Shown piece after piece: positions 29,145 to 38,448 of a stretch of 64,000 bases of DNA (within the stretch, counting starts at the first letter, position 1; each line of letters starts with the position of its first letter). The translations under genes were made by a program, and so were the position numbers. The notes beneath the pieces are model-generated. The model was given only the letters and a program-made list of their open reading frames with translations, did no database searches and was not told where the DNA came from. Source of the DNA: Pantoea coffeiphila. GTDB lineage: Bacteria; Pseudomonadota; Gammaproteobacteria; Enterobacterales; Enterobacteriaceae. The DNA lies in NCBI RefSeq assembly GCF_016909495.1, contig NZ_JAFBFW010000003.1, positions 744,001 to 808,000 of the forward strand, given 5' to 3'.

Positions 29145-29918
29145 TTATTTGGACACGTCGGTGCCAAAGTATTTCACTGAAATACGCTGCCAGGTACCGT
29201 CGCTCTTGATATCGGCTAATGCTTTATCAATCGCTTCTTTCAGCTGCGGATTGCCTTTTTCAATCAGAATACCGACCTGCTCAGCATCGGAACGGCTGGC
29301 GACGATTTTCACCGGCGCATCCGGCTTATGCTTTTTGAAGTCGAGGAACGACAGGTTGTCGTTGATGGTAGCATCTGCACGACCCTGGGCCACCAGATCA
29401 ACCGACTGGTTAAAACCGTCGGTAGCGACGATTTCCGCACCGTAGCCGCGCGCCAGCTGGGCATAGTTACTGGTCAGGGTGTGCGCAGATTTCTTACCTT
29501 TCAGATCCTCGAACGTTTTGATTGTCTTATTATCATCGCGCACAATCAGCGCCGCTTTCGAAGAGAGGTACGGGGTAGAGAAATCATATTTCGCCTGGCG
29601 CTCCGGGGTGATCGATACCTGATTGATCACCGCCTCATAGCGTTTGGCGTCCAGACCCGCGATCAGGCCATCCCATTTCCCCTCAACGAATTCAGCTTTC
29701 ACCTTCAGGCGTTTCGCCACTTCGCGGCCAATATCAACGTCAAAACCGGTTAACGCGCCGGAAGCATCGTGGAAGGTAAATGGAGGATAGGTCCCTTCGG
29801 TACCGATTTTAAAGACGCCAGCCGACTGGATTTTTGCCAGATCGGTTTCCGCCAGCGCTGCGCCAGAAAAACCGATTTGTACCATGCCTGCCAGCAGCAG
29901 CGTTGCGATAGTTTTCAT
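29145..29918 (-). CDS. Amino-acid ABC transporter substrate-binding protein (cystine-type)
   Basis: Periplasmic receptor of the polar amino-acid family (SBP_bac_3). 257 aa from ATG 29918, chosen because AGGAG lies 8 nt before it but only 2 nt before the alternative ATG at 29924. Signal peptide ends ALA-ET. GTEGTYPPFTF, LTGFDVDIGREVAKRL, INQVSITPERQAKYDFSTPY and the C-terminal TWQRISVKYFG resemble E. coli TcyJ (cystine). Third gene of permease-ATPase-receptor. The substrate is an inference from similarity recalled, not tested. Confidence 0.88.
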   Translation of the reverse strand: MKTIATLLLAGMVQIGFSGAALAETDLAKIQSAGVFKIGTEGTYPPFTFHDASGALTGFDVDIGREVAKRLKVKAEFVEGKWDGLIAGLDAKRYEAVINQVSITPERQAKYDFSTPYLSSKAALIVRDDNKTIKTFEDLKGKKSAHTLTSNYAQLARGYGAEIVATDGFNQSVDLVAQGRADATINDNLSFLDFKKHKPDAPVKIVASRSDAEQVGILIEKGNPQLKEAIDKALADIKSDGTWQRISVKYFGTDVSK

Positions 29919-29959
29919 AGTCATAACTCCTGAATGGGTTGGGTAATACAGTCTTAACG

Positions 29960-30727
29960 TCAAATTTCCCATGAATCGGGCAGGGTTTCGGTCAGGGTCG
30001 AGATAAAGGCTTTGGTCCGGGCTTTTTGCGCCCGGGTAAAAATGTCCTGTGAGGTGCCGGTTTCAACAATTTCACCGGCTTCTAGGAATACCACCTGCTG
30101 GGCAATATTGGCCGCCAGCCGCAGGTCATGAGTGGCCATCAGCATGGTCATCCCTTCTTTGGCCAGCTGTCGTAATACCGCCACCACTTCAAGCGAGAGT
30201 TCCGGGTCCAGCGCGGAAGTCGGCTCGTCGCACAGCAGCACCTTCGGGGAAGGGGCCAGCGCGCGGGCAATGGCCACGCGCTGCTGCTGGCCGCCGGAAA
30301 GATTGGCCGGCCAGGCATCGCGTTTGTGCAGCAGCCCCACTTTGGCCAGCAGTTCTTCAGCGCGCTCCTTAGCCTGTTTTGCCGACTGCTTATGCACGGT
30401 AATCAGCCCTTCGGTAATGTTCTCAATCACCCGCAGATGCGGGAACAGCTGGAAGCTTTGAAATACCATGCCGGTCTGCTGGCAGATGCGATAAACATCT
30501 TTTCTGCTGGCCCGCCCGCTGCCGTTAAACACAAGTTTTTCTTTCCCAAGGGTTAATTCCCCGGCCTGTGGAACTTCCAGCAGATTAACGCAGCGTAGCA
30601 GGGTGCTTTTCCCGCTGCCCGACGGGCCAATTAATGCCGTCACGCTGCCTTCTTTAATCGTCAGGTTGATATTTTTTAATACGGGGTTGTCGTCGAATCT
30701 TTTTTCAATTCCGGACAGCGTTATCAT
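29960..30727 (-). CDS. Amino-acid ABC transporter ATP-binding protein
   Basis: Cytoplasmic ATPase of the polar amino-acid uptake family. 255 aa with Walker A (GPSGSGKST, about residues 34-42), Q loop (GMVFQSFQLFPHL), ABC signature LSGGQQQR, Walker B (VLLCDEPTSALD) and the switch His in MATHDLRLA. Its ATG overlaps the permease 3' end by 23 nt, indicating translational coupling. Middle gene of the operon. Confidence 0.93.
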   Translation of the reverse strand: MITLSGIEKRFDDNPVLKNINLTIKEGSVTALIGPSGSGKSTLLRCVNLLEVPQAGELTLGKEKLVFNGSGRASRKDVYRICQQTGMVFQSFQLFPHLRVIENITEGLITVHKQSAKQAKERAEELLAKVGLLHKRDAWPANLSGGQQQRVAIARALAPSPKVLLCDEPTSALDPELSLEVVAVLRQLAKEGMTMLMATHDLRLAANIAQQVVFLEAGEIVETGTSQDIFTRAQKARTKAFISTLTETLPDSWEI

Positions 30728-31403
30728 TCTCTTTCTCCTTCACTGCGCCTGTATTTTCCAGCTTTTTCTCCAGACGGGTCTGTAGAGAAGAGAGCACTGA
30801 ACTGATAATTAAATAAACGATCGCTGCTTCGGTATATAATATTAATGGCTGATAGGTCACTGCCGCAATTCGCTGTGCGGCAAGGAATAACTCAGGCACG
30901 GTAATGACCGAGGCCAGAGAGGTATCCTTGACCAGTGAAATAAAGGTATTCGACAGCGGCGGCACGGCAATGCGTGCAGCTTGAGGAATAATCACCCGGC
31001 GCAGTGCCTGCGCCCAATTCATCCCGATAGAGTGCGCCGCCTCCCACTGGCCTTTCGGCACGGAAAGCAGGGTGGCGCGAATGACCTCTGACGTATAGGC
31101 ACCAATGTTCAGCGTGAAGCCGATTATCGCTGCGGGAAACGCGTCCAGCGTAATACCGGCGCTGGGCAGAGCATAGAAAATCAGGAACAGCTGCACCAGC
31201 AGAGGCGTACCGCGAATAAGCCAAACGTAAAAGCGAACAATTTTTTTTAACGGCTCTGGTCCATATAAACGAGCCAGTGCAGCAATAAAGCCAAGGGATA
31301 AGCCAAGAATAAATGAAATTAAGGTTAATGGGATGGTAAATGTCAGTCCGGCATAAAGCATGGGCCAGAATGAATCGATTGCTAAATTAAGCCATGCGGG
31401 CAC
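30705..31403 (-). CDS. Amino-acid ABC transporter permease
   Basis: 232-aa inner-membrane permease of the HisMQ/GlnP type, with about five hydrophobic segments. The cytoplasmic EAA loop EAAHSIGMNWAQALRRVIIPQA (about residues 140-160) contacts the ATPase. First gene of a three-gene operon on the minus strand (permease, ATPase, receptor). An AT-rich leader with two dyads lies upstream. Confidence 0.92.
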   Translation of the reverse strand: MPAWLNLAIDSFWPMLYAGLTFTIPLTLISFILGLSLGFIAALARLYGPEPLKKIVRFYVWLIRGTPLLVQLFLIFYALPSAGITLDAFPAAIIGFTLNIGAYTSEVIRATLLSVPKGQWEAAHSIGMNWAQALRRVIIPQAARIAVPPLSNTFISLVKDTSLASVITVPELFLAAQRIAAVTYQPLILYTEAAIVYLIISSVLSSLQTRLEKKLENTGAVKEKENDNAVRN

Positions 31404-31459
31404 GTGACACCTTCTCTTAATAAGTTATTATTATTGATCTGAACTTATGGCGAGAGACT

Positions 31460-31524
31460 ATCACGAACTAAAAAAACGACCATATATCGTGATTTGCTAT
31501 TATATATTCGATAAGAATATATAA
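31460..31524. promoter_or_regulatory. Two dyads in the ABC-operon upstream region
   Basis: A perfect 10-5-10 inverted repeat (arms TTATATATTC at 31500-31509 and GAATATATAA at 31515-31524) and a looser one (ATCACGA at 31460-31466, TCGTGAT at 31487-31493, 20-bp spacer). They stand in an AT-rich stretch 57-121 bp before the permease start. They look like operator sites for a dimeric regulator; which one is not evident. Confidence 0.5.
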
Positions 31525-31636
31525 ATATGAACAAAGCTATGCCGAATTTCGCATAAGAAATTGAGGTTGATTTTTAAGGTTTATTTTAGGTTTAGCCAGA
31601 CGTATTAGCGGGAAAGCAGCGAAAGCGGTACTTATT

Positions 31637-31748
31637 GGGATGAGGCCAGTCTGAGGTAAACCGGACGTCACACGGCAGGGATGCCGTGTGCCGAGGCCCG
31701 CAGGGAGCGTCTTTTGCCGTTCCGGTGTGCTCAGACTGACCTCATCCC
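31637..31748. repeat. Branched inverted-repeat element B between the ABC operon and queD
   Basis: 19-bp outer arms (31637-31655 and 31730-31748, one mismatch; GGGATGAGG / CCTCATCCC and CAGTCTGAG / CTCAGACTG). A second stem ACCGGA / TCCGGT (31660-31665, 31721-31726) and an inner hairpin CACACGGCA-GGGA-TGCCGTGTG (31669-31690) follow, then GCCCGCAGGGAGCG. Same plan and same GGCAGGGATGCC core as element A at 21283-21379, but different outer arms. Together with the dyads it accounts for most of the 415-bp gap. Confidence 0.8.
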
Positions 31749-31818
31749 GGACACCGACTATCAGGCAACGGAATGAGGATCGCTCTACGTTGCCAGCGGT
31801 GACCGGCAACGGGGCCGA

Positions 31819-32178
31819 TTAGCCGCGATAAACGCAGCCCGCGGTGCAGGTCTCTTTCACCATCACCGCGCTCAGCAGAGGCAGTACCGGCTTCATCTGC
31901 TGCCAGATCCAGGCCGCCAGCACTTCACTGGTCGGATTTTCGAGGCCGGGAATATCGTTCAGGTTGTAATGGTCCAGTCGATCGTAAACCGGCTTAAATG
32001 CCGCTTTGATCTCGGAAAAGTCGATTACCCAACCGGTATGCGCATCCACCTCGCCGGTGATCTCCAGGCGCACCATAAAAGAGTGCCCGTGCAGTCGGCC
32101 GCATTTGTGCCCGGCAGGCACGTTCGGCAGATGGTGTGCGGCTTCGAATTGAAAATCTTTAAACAGCGTGGTCGCCAT
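31819..32178 (-). CDS. queD: 6-carboxy-5,6,7,8-tetrahydropterin synthase QueD
   Basis: Makes 6-carboxytetrahydropterin from dihydroneopterin triphosphate, the first dedicated queuosine step. 119 aa from [18 protein letters not shown]. Zinc ligands His15, His30 and His32 and the catalytic Cys26 ([12 protein letters not shown]) are present. The C-terminal [13 protein letters not shown] is conserved. The frame is open upstream to 32283, but homology sets the start at 32178. Its product is used by QueE. Confidence 0.96.
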   Translation of the reverse strand: MATTLFKDFQFEAAHHLPNVPAGHKCGRLHGHSFMVRLEITGEVDAHTGWVIDFSEIKAAFKPVYDRLDHYNLNDIPGLENPTSEVLAAWIWQQMKPVLPLLSAVMVKETCTAGCVYRG

Positions 32179-32389
32179 GGTTACAGTCTCAGTCTTGATG
32201 GTGAAAACCGCCGCAGGATACCGGAAAACGGCTTTTTTCGCACCCGTTTCCCGGCAACGACGACCGTTCAAAGTGTAAACCAAATACCCAGTGTTTTAAC
32301 TTGCTGATAAATAAAAATATTATCAACCTGTTTTGCCAATAAGCCTTACCTGAAAAACCATTTAGTCATTTTGGTTATTAATTATTGCC

Positions 32390-32407
32390 AACCCTTATTT
32401 AAGGGTT
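32390..32407. promoter_or_regulatory. Inverted repeat in the cysJIH leader
   Basis: AACCCTTA / TAAGGGTT with a 2-bp spacer, 60-77 bp before the cysJ ATG, in an AT-rich stretch with TTATTAATTATT just upstream. CysB with acetylserine activates this operon in E. coli; whether this dyad is its site or a promoter-proximal hairpin cannot be told from sequence alone. Confidence 0.4.
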
Positions 32408-32466
32408 ATTCTGCTTGCCCTTACCCTGTCAGTAAACAGATCTCCGACACTGGAATTATCGACGCA

Positions 32467-34269
32467 ATGACGACTCAGGCACCTCTAAATATGCTTCCGC
32501 TGAATCCCGATCAGCTTGCCCGCTTACAGGCAGCGACCGGGGATTATACCCCTACCCAGCTTGCGTGGCTGTCCGGTTACTTCTGGGGCATGGTCAATCA
32601 GGCTCCAGGGGCGGTGGTTGCAGCAGCACCGGCTCCTGTCGAGGTGCCAACCATCACCATCCTTTCTGCCTCACAGACCGGCAATGCCCGCCGCCTGTCA
32701 GAGCAGCTGCGTGATGACCTGCTTGCGGCGAAACTTAACGTCAACCTGGTGAATGCCGGTGACTATAAGTTCAAGCAGATTGCCCAGGAAAAACTGCTGG
32801 TGGTGGTCACCTCCACCCAGGGCGAGGGTGAACCGCCGGAAGAGGGCGTGGCGCTGCATAAGTTCCTGATGTCGAAGAAAGCGCCAAAAATGGACGCCAG
32901 CGCCTTTGCTGTATTCGGCCTGGGCGATACCTCTTATGAATTCTTCAGCCAGGCGGGGAAAGATTTCGATAACCGGCTGGCCGAGCTGGGCGCAACACGC
33001 CTGCTGGATCGCGTGGATGCCGACGTTGAGTACGCCGCGGCGGCCGAAGCCTGGCGTAAACAGCTGGTGGAAATCCTACAGGCGCGCGTGCCGAAAGAAG
33101 CCCCTGCTGCTGCCGCAGTCACGGCGGCCGGCAGCGTCAATGAGATCCACAGCAGCCCTTACACCAAAGAAGCGCCGCTAACCGCCAGCTTTGCGGTCAA
33201 CCAGAAAGTCACCGGCCGCGATTCCGATAAAGACGTGCGTCACATCGAGATCGATCTGGGGGAATCAGGACTGCGCTACAAGCCGGGCGATGCGCTGGGC
33301 GTGTGGTTTGAGAACGATCCCGCACTGGTGAAAGAGCTGCTGGAGCTGCTGTGGCTGAAGGGCGATGAGCCGGTCAGCGTGCACGGTGAAACGCTGCCTC
33401 TGGCGGAAGCGCTGCAAAAACACTACGAGCTGACGGTGAATACCCCGCAGATCGTCGAGCAGTATGCCAAACTTTCCCATAATGAAGCGCTGCTGGCGCA
33501 GATCACCGATAAGGCCAGCCTGCAGCAGTATGCGCAGAATACGCCGATCGTTGATATGGCCCGCTTTGCACCAACCGAGCTGAACGCTGAACAGCTGACC
33601 GGGCTGTTGCGCCCGCTGACGCCGCGCCTCTATTCGATCGCCTCCTCTCAGGCTGAGAACGAAACGGAAGTGCATATCACCGTTGGCGTGGTGCGCTATG
33701 AAATTGAAGGCCGCGCCCGTGCGGGCGGTGCCTCCAGCTATCTGGGCGACCGCCTGGCGGAAGATGATGAAATCCGCGTGTTCATTGAGCACAACGATAA
33801 CTTCCGCCTGCCTGCCAACCCGGAAACCCCGGTGATTATGATTGGCCCGGGCACCGGTATTGCGCCGTTCCGCGCCTTTATGCAGCAGCGCGATAGTGAA
33901 GGCGCCAGCGGCAAAAACTGGCTGTTCTTCGGCAATCCGCACTTTACCGAAGACTTCCTCTATCAGGTTGAATGGCAGCGCTACGTCAAAGACGGCCTGC
34001 TGACCAATATTGATTTAGCCTGGTCACGCGACCAGAAACATAAAATATACGTACAAGATAAAATCCGCGCGAAAGGGGCGGAAGTGTGGAGCTGGATTCA
34101 GGAAGGCGCACACATTTATGTCTGCGGCGATGCCAATCGCATGGCTAAAGACGTTGAGCAAGCATTACTGGAAGTGGTAGCCGAATACGGTGGCATGGAC
34201 ATCGAAACGGCAGACGAATTTTTAAGTGAGCTGCGCATTGAGCGCCGTTATCAGCGAGATGTGTACTAA
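32467..34269 (+). CDS. cysJ: NADPH-dependent sulfite reductase flavoprotein subunit CysJ
   Basis: Carries electrons from NADPH through FAD and FMN to CysI for reduction of sulfite to sulfide. 600 aa from [20 protein letters not shown]. An N-terminal flavodoxin domain ([28 protein letters not shown], about residues 65-205) is followed by an FAD domain ([11 protein letters not shown]) and an NADP domain ([16 protein letters not shown]). The C-terminal DVY is conserved. The frame is open to 32371, but homology sets ATG 32467. First gene of cysJIH; its stop overlaps the cysI ATG by one base. Confidence 0.97.
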   Translation: MTTQAPLNMLPLNPDQLARLQAATGDYTPTQLAWLSGYFWGMVNQAPGAVVAAAPAPVEVPTITILSASQTGNARRLSEQLRDDLLAAKLNVNLVNAGDYKFKQIAQEKLLVVVTSTQGEGEPPEEGVALHKFLMSKKAPKMDASAFAVFGLGDTSYEFFSQAGKDFDNRLAELGATRLLDRVDADVEYAAAAEAWRKQLVEILQARVPKEAPAAAAVTAAGSVNEIHSSPYTKEAPLTASFAVNQKVTGRDSDKDVRHIEIDLGESGLRYKPGDALGVWFENDPALVKELLELLWLKGDEPVSVHGETLPLAEALQKHYELTVNTPQIVEQYAKLSHNEALLAQITDKASLQQYAQNTPIVDMARFAPTELNAEQLTGLLRPLTPRLYSIASSQAENETEVHITVGVVRYEIEGRARAGGASSYLGDRLAEDDEIRVFIEHNDNFRLPANPETPVIMIGPGTGIAPFRAFMQQRDSEGASGKNWLFFGNPHFTEDFLYQVEWQRYVKDGLLTNIDLAWSRDQKHKIYVQDKIRAKGAEVWSWIQEGAHIYVCGDANRMAKDVEQALLEVVAEYGGMDIETADEFLSELRIERRYQRDVY

Positions 34270-35984
34270 TGAGCAATGAAAGATACCCGGGGCCGCTGGT
34301 CGTCGAAGGTAAGCTGGTTGACGCCGAGCGGATGAAAAAACAGAGCAATTTCCTGCGTGGAAGTATTGCCGCAGACCTGCACGACGGCCTGACCGGCGGC
34401 TTTAACGGCGACAACTTCCTGATGATCCGTTTCCACGGGATGTATCAGCAGGATGACCGCGATATTCGCGCCGAACGCGTTGAGCAGAAGCTGGACGCGC
34501 GCCATGCGATGATGCTGCGCTGCCGTCTGCCGGGCGGCATCATGACGCCGCAGCAGTGGCTGGCGATTGATAAGTTCGCCACGAATAACACCATTTATGG
34601 CAGCATCCGTCTGACTAACCGCCAGACTTTCCAGTTCCACGGCATTCTGAAGGGCAACGTTAAACCTGCCCACCAGATGCTGCATGAAGTCGGGCTGGAC
34701 GCGCTGGCCACCGCCAATGACGTAAACCGTAATGTGCTGTGCAGCTCTAACCCGATCGAGTCTGAACTGCATCAGGAAGCGTACGAATGGGCGAAGAAGC
34801 TGTCCGAACACCTGCTGCCGCAGACCCGCGCCTATGCGGAAATCTGGCTGGATCAGGAGAAGGTCGCCACCACCGACGTTGAGCCGATTCTGGGTGAAAC
34901 CTATCTGCCACGTAAGTTTAAAACTACCGTGGTGGTGCCGCCGCATAACGACGTGGATCTGCATGCCAACGACCTGAACTTTATTGCGATTGCCGAAAAC
35001 GGCAAGCTGATCGGCTTTAACCTGCTGGTGGGCGGCGGTCTGTCCATCGACCACGGTAACAAAGCCACCTATGCGCGTACCGCCAGCGAGTTTGGCTATT
35101 TCCCGGTGGAAAAAATCCTGGATGTAGCGGCAGCCGTGGTGACAACCCAGCGCGACTGGGGTAACCGCACCGATCGTAAAAACGCTAAAACCAAATATAC
35201 GCTGGAGCGCGTGGGGCCGGACGTCTTCAAAGCCGAGGTTGAGCGCCGCGCAGGCGTCACTTTCGAGCCGATCCGCCCGTATGAATTTACTACCCGTGGC
35301 GATCGCTTCGGCTGGGTAAAAGGCATCGATAACAAATGGCACCTGACGCTGTTTGTGGAAAACGGCCGCCTGCTCGACTATCCGGGCCGCCCGCTGAAGA
35401 CCGGTCTGGTGGAGATCGCTAAGATCCACCAGGGCGACTTCCGCTTAACCGCTAACCAGAATCTGATTGTGGCCGGCGTGCCGGAATCGGAAAAAGAGAA
35501 AATTGAGCAGATTGCGAAGCAGCACGGCCTGATGGAAAACGTCAGCCACCAGCGCGAAAACTCAATGGCCTGCGTGGCGTTCCCGACCTGTCCACTGGCA
35601 ATGGCGGAAGCCGAACGCTTCCTGCCGGAATTTGTGACCCGCGTGGAGGGGATCATGACCTCGCACGGGGTGGGCGATGAGCATATCGTGCTGCGTGTCA
35701 CCGGCTGCCCTAACGGCTGCGGTCGTGCGCTGCTGGCCGAGATCGGCCTGGTGGGCAAGGCACCGGGGCGCTATAACCTGCACCTCGGCGGTAACCGCAT
35801 GGGAACCCGTATTCCACGCATGCATCGCGAGAACATTAATGAAACGGAAATCCTGGCTACGCTTGATGAGCTGATCGGCCGCTGGTCGAAAGAGCGTGAA
35901 GCGGACGAAGGCTTCGGTGACTTTACGATCCGCACCGGCATCGTCAGACCGGTGCTCGATCCGGCCCGTGATTTCTGGGAATGA
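34269..35984 (+). CDS. cysI: Sulfite reductase hemoprotein subunit CysI
   Basis: Catalyses six-electron reduction of sulfite to sulfide at a siroheme bridged to a 4Fe-4S cluster. 571 aa. Cluster cysteines Cys435, Cys441 (CVAFPTC), Cys480 and Cys484 (GCPNGC) are all present; Cys484 bridges to siroheme. Two ferredoxin-like sulfite/nitrite reductase half-domains precede them. Siroheme comes from CysG, encoded 2.5 kb downstream. Starts within the cysJ stop (TAATG) and is followed 12 nt later by cysH. Confidence 0.98.
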   Translation: MSNERYPGPLVVEGKLVDAERMKKQSNFLRGSIAADLHDGLTGGFNGDNFLMIRFHGMYQQDDRDIRAERVEQKLDARHAMMLRCRLPGGIMTPQQWLAIDKFATNNTIYGSIRLTNRQTFQFHGILKGNVKPAHQMLHEVGLDALATANDVNRNVLCSSNPIESELHQEAYEWAKKLSEHLLPQTRAYAEIWLDQEKVATTDVEPILGETYLPRKFKTTVVVPPHNDVDLHANDLNFIAIAENGKLIGFNLLVGGGLSIDHGNKATYARTASEFGYFPVEKILDVAAAVVTTQRDWGNRTDRKNAKTKYTLERVGPDVFKAEVERRAGVTFEPIRPYEFTTRGDRFGWVKGIDNKWHLTLFVENGRLLDYPGRPLKTGLVEIAKIHQGDFRLTANQNLIVAGVPESEKEKIEQIAKQHGLMENVSHQRENSMACVAFPTCPLAMAEAERFLPEFVTRVEGIMTSHGVGDEHIVLRVTGCPNGCGRALLAEIGLVGKAPGRYNLHLGGNRMGTRIPRMHRENINETEILATLDELIGRWSKEREADEGFGDFTIRTGIVRPVLDPARDFWE

Positions 35985-35996
35985 TGGAGGTGTAAG

Positions 35997-36728
35997 ATGG
36001 CGGTACTCGATCTCTCTGAATTGAATGCACTACCGAAGGTGGAGCGCGTGATGGCGCTCGCCGAGATCAATAACCGGCTGGATAAGCTTTCAGCCGAAGA
36101 TCGGGTGATCTGGGGGCTGGAGAACCTGCCGGGCGAGGCGGTACTGACCTCCAGCTTCGGCATTCAGGCGGCGGTAAGCCTGCATCTGGTTACCCGGCAG
36201 AAGCCGGATATTCCGGTGATCCTCACCGATACCGGCTATCTGTTCCCGGAAACCTATCAGTTTATTGATAAGCTGACCGAGCAGCTGGATCTCAACCTGA
36301 AGGTGTTCCGCGCCGAACACAGCGCGGCCTGGCAGGAAGCACGCTACGGCAAGCTGTGGGAGCAGGGCGTTGAAGGCATTGAACGCTACAACCTGATCAA
36401 TAAGGTTGAGCCGATGAACCGCGCGTTGGAAAGCCTGAATGCGCAAACGTGGTTCGCCGGTCTGCGCCGCGATCAGTCCGGCAGCCGGGCGCATCTGCCG
36501 GTACTGGCGATCAAGAAAGGCGTATTCAAGCTGCTGCCAATTATCGACTGGGATAACCGTCAGGTGTATCAGTACCTGCAGCAGAACGGTCTGGATTATC
36601 ACCCGCTGTGGGAGCAGGGCTACCTCTCCGTTGGCGACACCCACACCACCCGTAAATGGGAACCGGGTATGGCTGAGGAAGAGACGCGCTTCTTTGGCCT
36701 GAAGCGCGAGTGTGGCCTGCACGAGTGA
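35997..36728 (+). CDS. cysH: Phosphoadenosine phosphosulfate reductase CysH
   Basis: Reduces PAPS to sulfite and PAP with thioredoxin. 243 aa. A PP-loop-like nucleotide-binding segment ([15 protein letters not shown]) lies near residues 50-65. The C-terminal catalytic Cys239 in KRECGLHE is present. It lacks the extra cysteine pairs of the APS-specific, iron-sulfur type, consistent with PAPS use and with cysC being present. GGAGGTG precedes the ATG. Last gene of cysJIH. Confidence 0.97.
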   Translation: MAVLDLSELNALPKVERVMALAEINNRLDKLSAEDRVIWGLENLPGEAVLTSSFGIQAAVSLHLVTRQKPDIPVILTDTGYLFPETYQFIDKLTEQLDLNLKVFRAEHSAAWQEARYGKLWEQGVEGIERYNLINKVEPMNRALESLNAQTWFAGLRRDQSGSRAHLPVLAIKKGVFKLLPIIDWDNRQVYQYLQQNGLDYHPLWEQGYLSVGDTHTTRKWEPGMAEEETRFFGLKRECGLHE

Positions 36729-36804
36729 TAAGCTGAGTAGGTAGCAGCCCTGTGCAAGGTGCCGGGCTGCTGCTGGCTTAGCAGAGCAAACACGCGGGCT
36801 CAAG

Positions 36805-36838
36805 AACAGAAGCTTATCGTTGGCGTTAAGCTTCTGTT
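36805..36838. terminator. Hairpin between cysH and the YCII-domain gene
   Basis: 12-bp perfect stem (AACAGAAGCTTA / TAAGCTTCTGTT) with a 10-base loop. A second GC stem (GCAGCCC / GGGCTGC, 36744-36770) lies nearer cysH. Neither has a clear T run. Together they plausibly end transcription between these convergent genes. Confidence 0.5.
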
Positions 36839-36901
36839 GTCGCGCATTTGTTTATGACGAGCAGTCGCGTAAACGTGCCCATGCCGAACCGTCAACCCGG
36901 T

Positions 36902-37186
36902 TCAAATCCCGGTCAGCCCGGCAAATTCCTCCGCCGAACGGGTGATATTCACTTTCGTGACTTCATAGCTGGCGACGGCCTGGAACGGGTCTTCCGCCAG
37001 AATGGCATCCAGCCGCGCCCGATCGATATCCTTCACCATGATCATTCCACCGGTACGCGGATCTTTGCGCCCCGCGCTGATAAACACGCCTTCGGCAAAG
37101 TAACGGTTAATCCACGCGACGTGCGGCTCCAGTACGGTTTCAACGTCTTGCATCGGGCGGGTATAGCTGAGAAAGACAATATACAT
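36902..37186 (-). CDS. YCII-domain (YciI-like) protein
   Basis: 94-aa cytoplasmic protein with a dimeric alpha/beta-barrel YCII domain (MYIVFLSYTRPMQDVETVLEPH at the N-terminus; GMIMVKDIDRARLDAILAEDPF in the middle). Conserved His22 and the aspartates of the family's putative active cleft are present. The exact reaction of the family is unknown. It lies 16 nt after the iap-like gene on the same strand, so the two are probably cotranscribed. In E. coli K-12 the cysH-iap interval instead carries the type I-E CRISPR-Cas locus. Confidence 0.85.
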   Translation of the reverse strand: MYIVFLSYTRPMQDVETVLEPHVAWINRYFAEGVFISAGRKDPRTGGMIMVKDIDRARLDAILAEDPFQAVASYEVTKVNITRSAEEFAGLTGI

Positions 37187-37202
37187 GATGGCTCCAGCAG
37201 GA

Positions 37203-38192
37203 TCAGGGATTGGCCAGCTCGCGGATCAGCGGCAGCAGCACGGCCACGGTACTGTGGGTTCGGCTGGTGATGCGGCCCGGAAGCCAGCGGTCGATATAGG
37301 CCAGATTATCACGTTGCGCCTGGTTGCGTAGCCCGACGGGAAAATGCTGTTTCAATACCGCAGGCATTTTGGCTGACGGGCCGTCGCTGGTGCTGACGGT
37401 CATCAGCGGAAAACCGGCGCGGTCAAACGGACTGCCGCTGGCATTTTTTTCTTTTTTACCGACGGCATAAATTCCGCTGCGCCTGGCCAGCGTCAGCGCC
37501 CGGTCACGCGTCTGGCGCATCACCGCCTGCGGCGTGTTATTCCCGCTGCTGAAAGTCAGATGATTGCCGACGATCAGGCTGTTGAGGTTAATCACCAGCA
37601 GGGTATTTTGTTTCTCTTCCGGCTTCATCCGCGCCAGGTAATCTTCGCTACCGCGCTGGCCGATCTCTTCCCCGCTGAGCGCGACAAATCGCAGGCTGTA
37701 GTGCAGGTGTTCCTTGCTCAAGCGCTCCGCCAGCTCCAGCATCACCCCCAGGCCGGAGGCGTTATTGTCCGCCGCCTGCGCGCTCAGCCCGCCGAGGTTT
37801 TTCTGCACGTCGGCATCGCTCTGCGGCGATGTGCTGTCAGTGTGGGCAATAATCAGGATCTGCTGTGGGACTTCGCCTTCGCGGGCAGCAATCACCGATG
37901 TGGCATTGATATTGCGCCACGTGTCCTCGCCGTCCTGATGGTGCCAGGGATAGCGGGTATTAAAACGGCGCGTATCGCTTTTGTAGCCCAGCTGGCTGAA
38001 CTGCTGCTGCAGGTAGTCGGCTGTAAGCATCTCCGCCGGGCTGCCCGCCATGCGTCCGGGAAAATAGGTGGCAATATGGCGCAGCTGCTGTTCGGCAATG
38101 CTGCCCACTTTTCCCGTTGTTGCGCCTGCCGGCAAACTTATCCCGCAGCCGATTAACGCTGCCAGCGCCCCCAGACGCAGTAAGGTGAACAT
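37203..38192 (-). CDS. iap: Iap-like exported M28 peptidase, active site partly degenerate
   Basis: 329 aa with a signal peptide (about residues 1-24). The family member Iap in E. coli is the periplasmic aminopeptidase that trims alkaline phosphatase. Co-catalytic metal ligands His117, Asp119, Asp142 and the Glu175/Glu176 pair (AHTDS, ADNNASG, SGEEIG) are present. Two other expected positions appear replaced: Asn204 in INLNSLIVG where E. coli has Asp, and Asn290 near the C-terminus where E. coli has His. A cysteine-bearing loop of E. coli Iap is also missing around residue 250. Position next to cysG/cysD supports orthology; activity is in doubt. Confidence 0.82.
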   Translation of the reverse strand: MFTLLRLGALAALIGCGISLPAGATTGKVGSIAEQQLRHIATYFPGRMAGSPAEMLTADYLQQQFSQLGYKSDTRRFNTRYPWHHQDGEDTWRNINATSVIAAREGEVPQQILIIAHTDSTSPQSDADVQKNLGGLSAQAADNNASGLGVMLELAERLSKEHLHYSLRFVALSGEEIGQRGSEDYLARMKPEEKQNTLLVINLNSLIVGNHLTFSSGNNTPQAVMRQTRDRALTLARRSGIYAVGKKEKNASGSPFDRAGFPLMTVSTSDGPSAKMPAVLKQHFPVGLRNQAQRDNLAYIDRWLPGRITSRTHSTVAVLLPLIRELANP

Positions 38193-38348
38193 TCGAAATT
38201 CCTTAGTCGTTATCCCGTGTTAAATCGGGCGAAAAATTTTGCCCCGCTAGTATGAAATTGTGACGCGGGTTGCACAATTTCATTCGCTCCGAAATACCCG
38301 AAATATCATCCGTTAAGCACATTTTGTTCGCAGCTTTACCAGTACGTT

Positions 38349-38413
38349 ATTCCATTAGGTAACTACTCATTCCAATTAGTAATTTCATAAGCCTTAATGC
38401 GGGGACGTATAGT
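38349..38413 (+). promoter_or_regulatory. cysG-cysDNC promoter with candidate CysB half-sites
   Basis: Direct repeats ATTCCATTAG (38349-38358) and ATTCCAATTAG (38369-38379), 20 bp apart, lie just upstream of a -10 TATAGT (38408-38413). No good -35 is seen, as expected for an activator-dependent promoter. The spacing on one DNA face suggests two bound subunits; CysB is the obvious candidate. Confidence 0.5.
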
Positions 38414-38448
38414 CCTGTTAACTTTATGTGATAAGCGACAGGGTTTAC

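Noticed and set aside
34266..35429. 387-aa antisense frame opposite cysI
   Set aside because: Shadow of a GC-rich, strongly coding gene on the other strand; residues are low-information and no start signal exists.
36896..36916. tRNA T-arm-like CCCGG-TTCAAAT-CCCGG sequence
   Set aside because: The stem has a central C-C mismatch, no CCA or matching 5' acceptor within tRNA distance, and the bases encode the conserved end of the YCII-domain protein. A coincidence or very old remnant at best.
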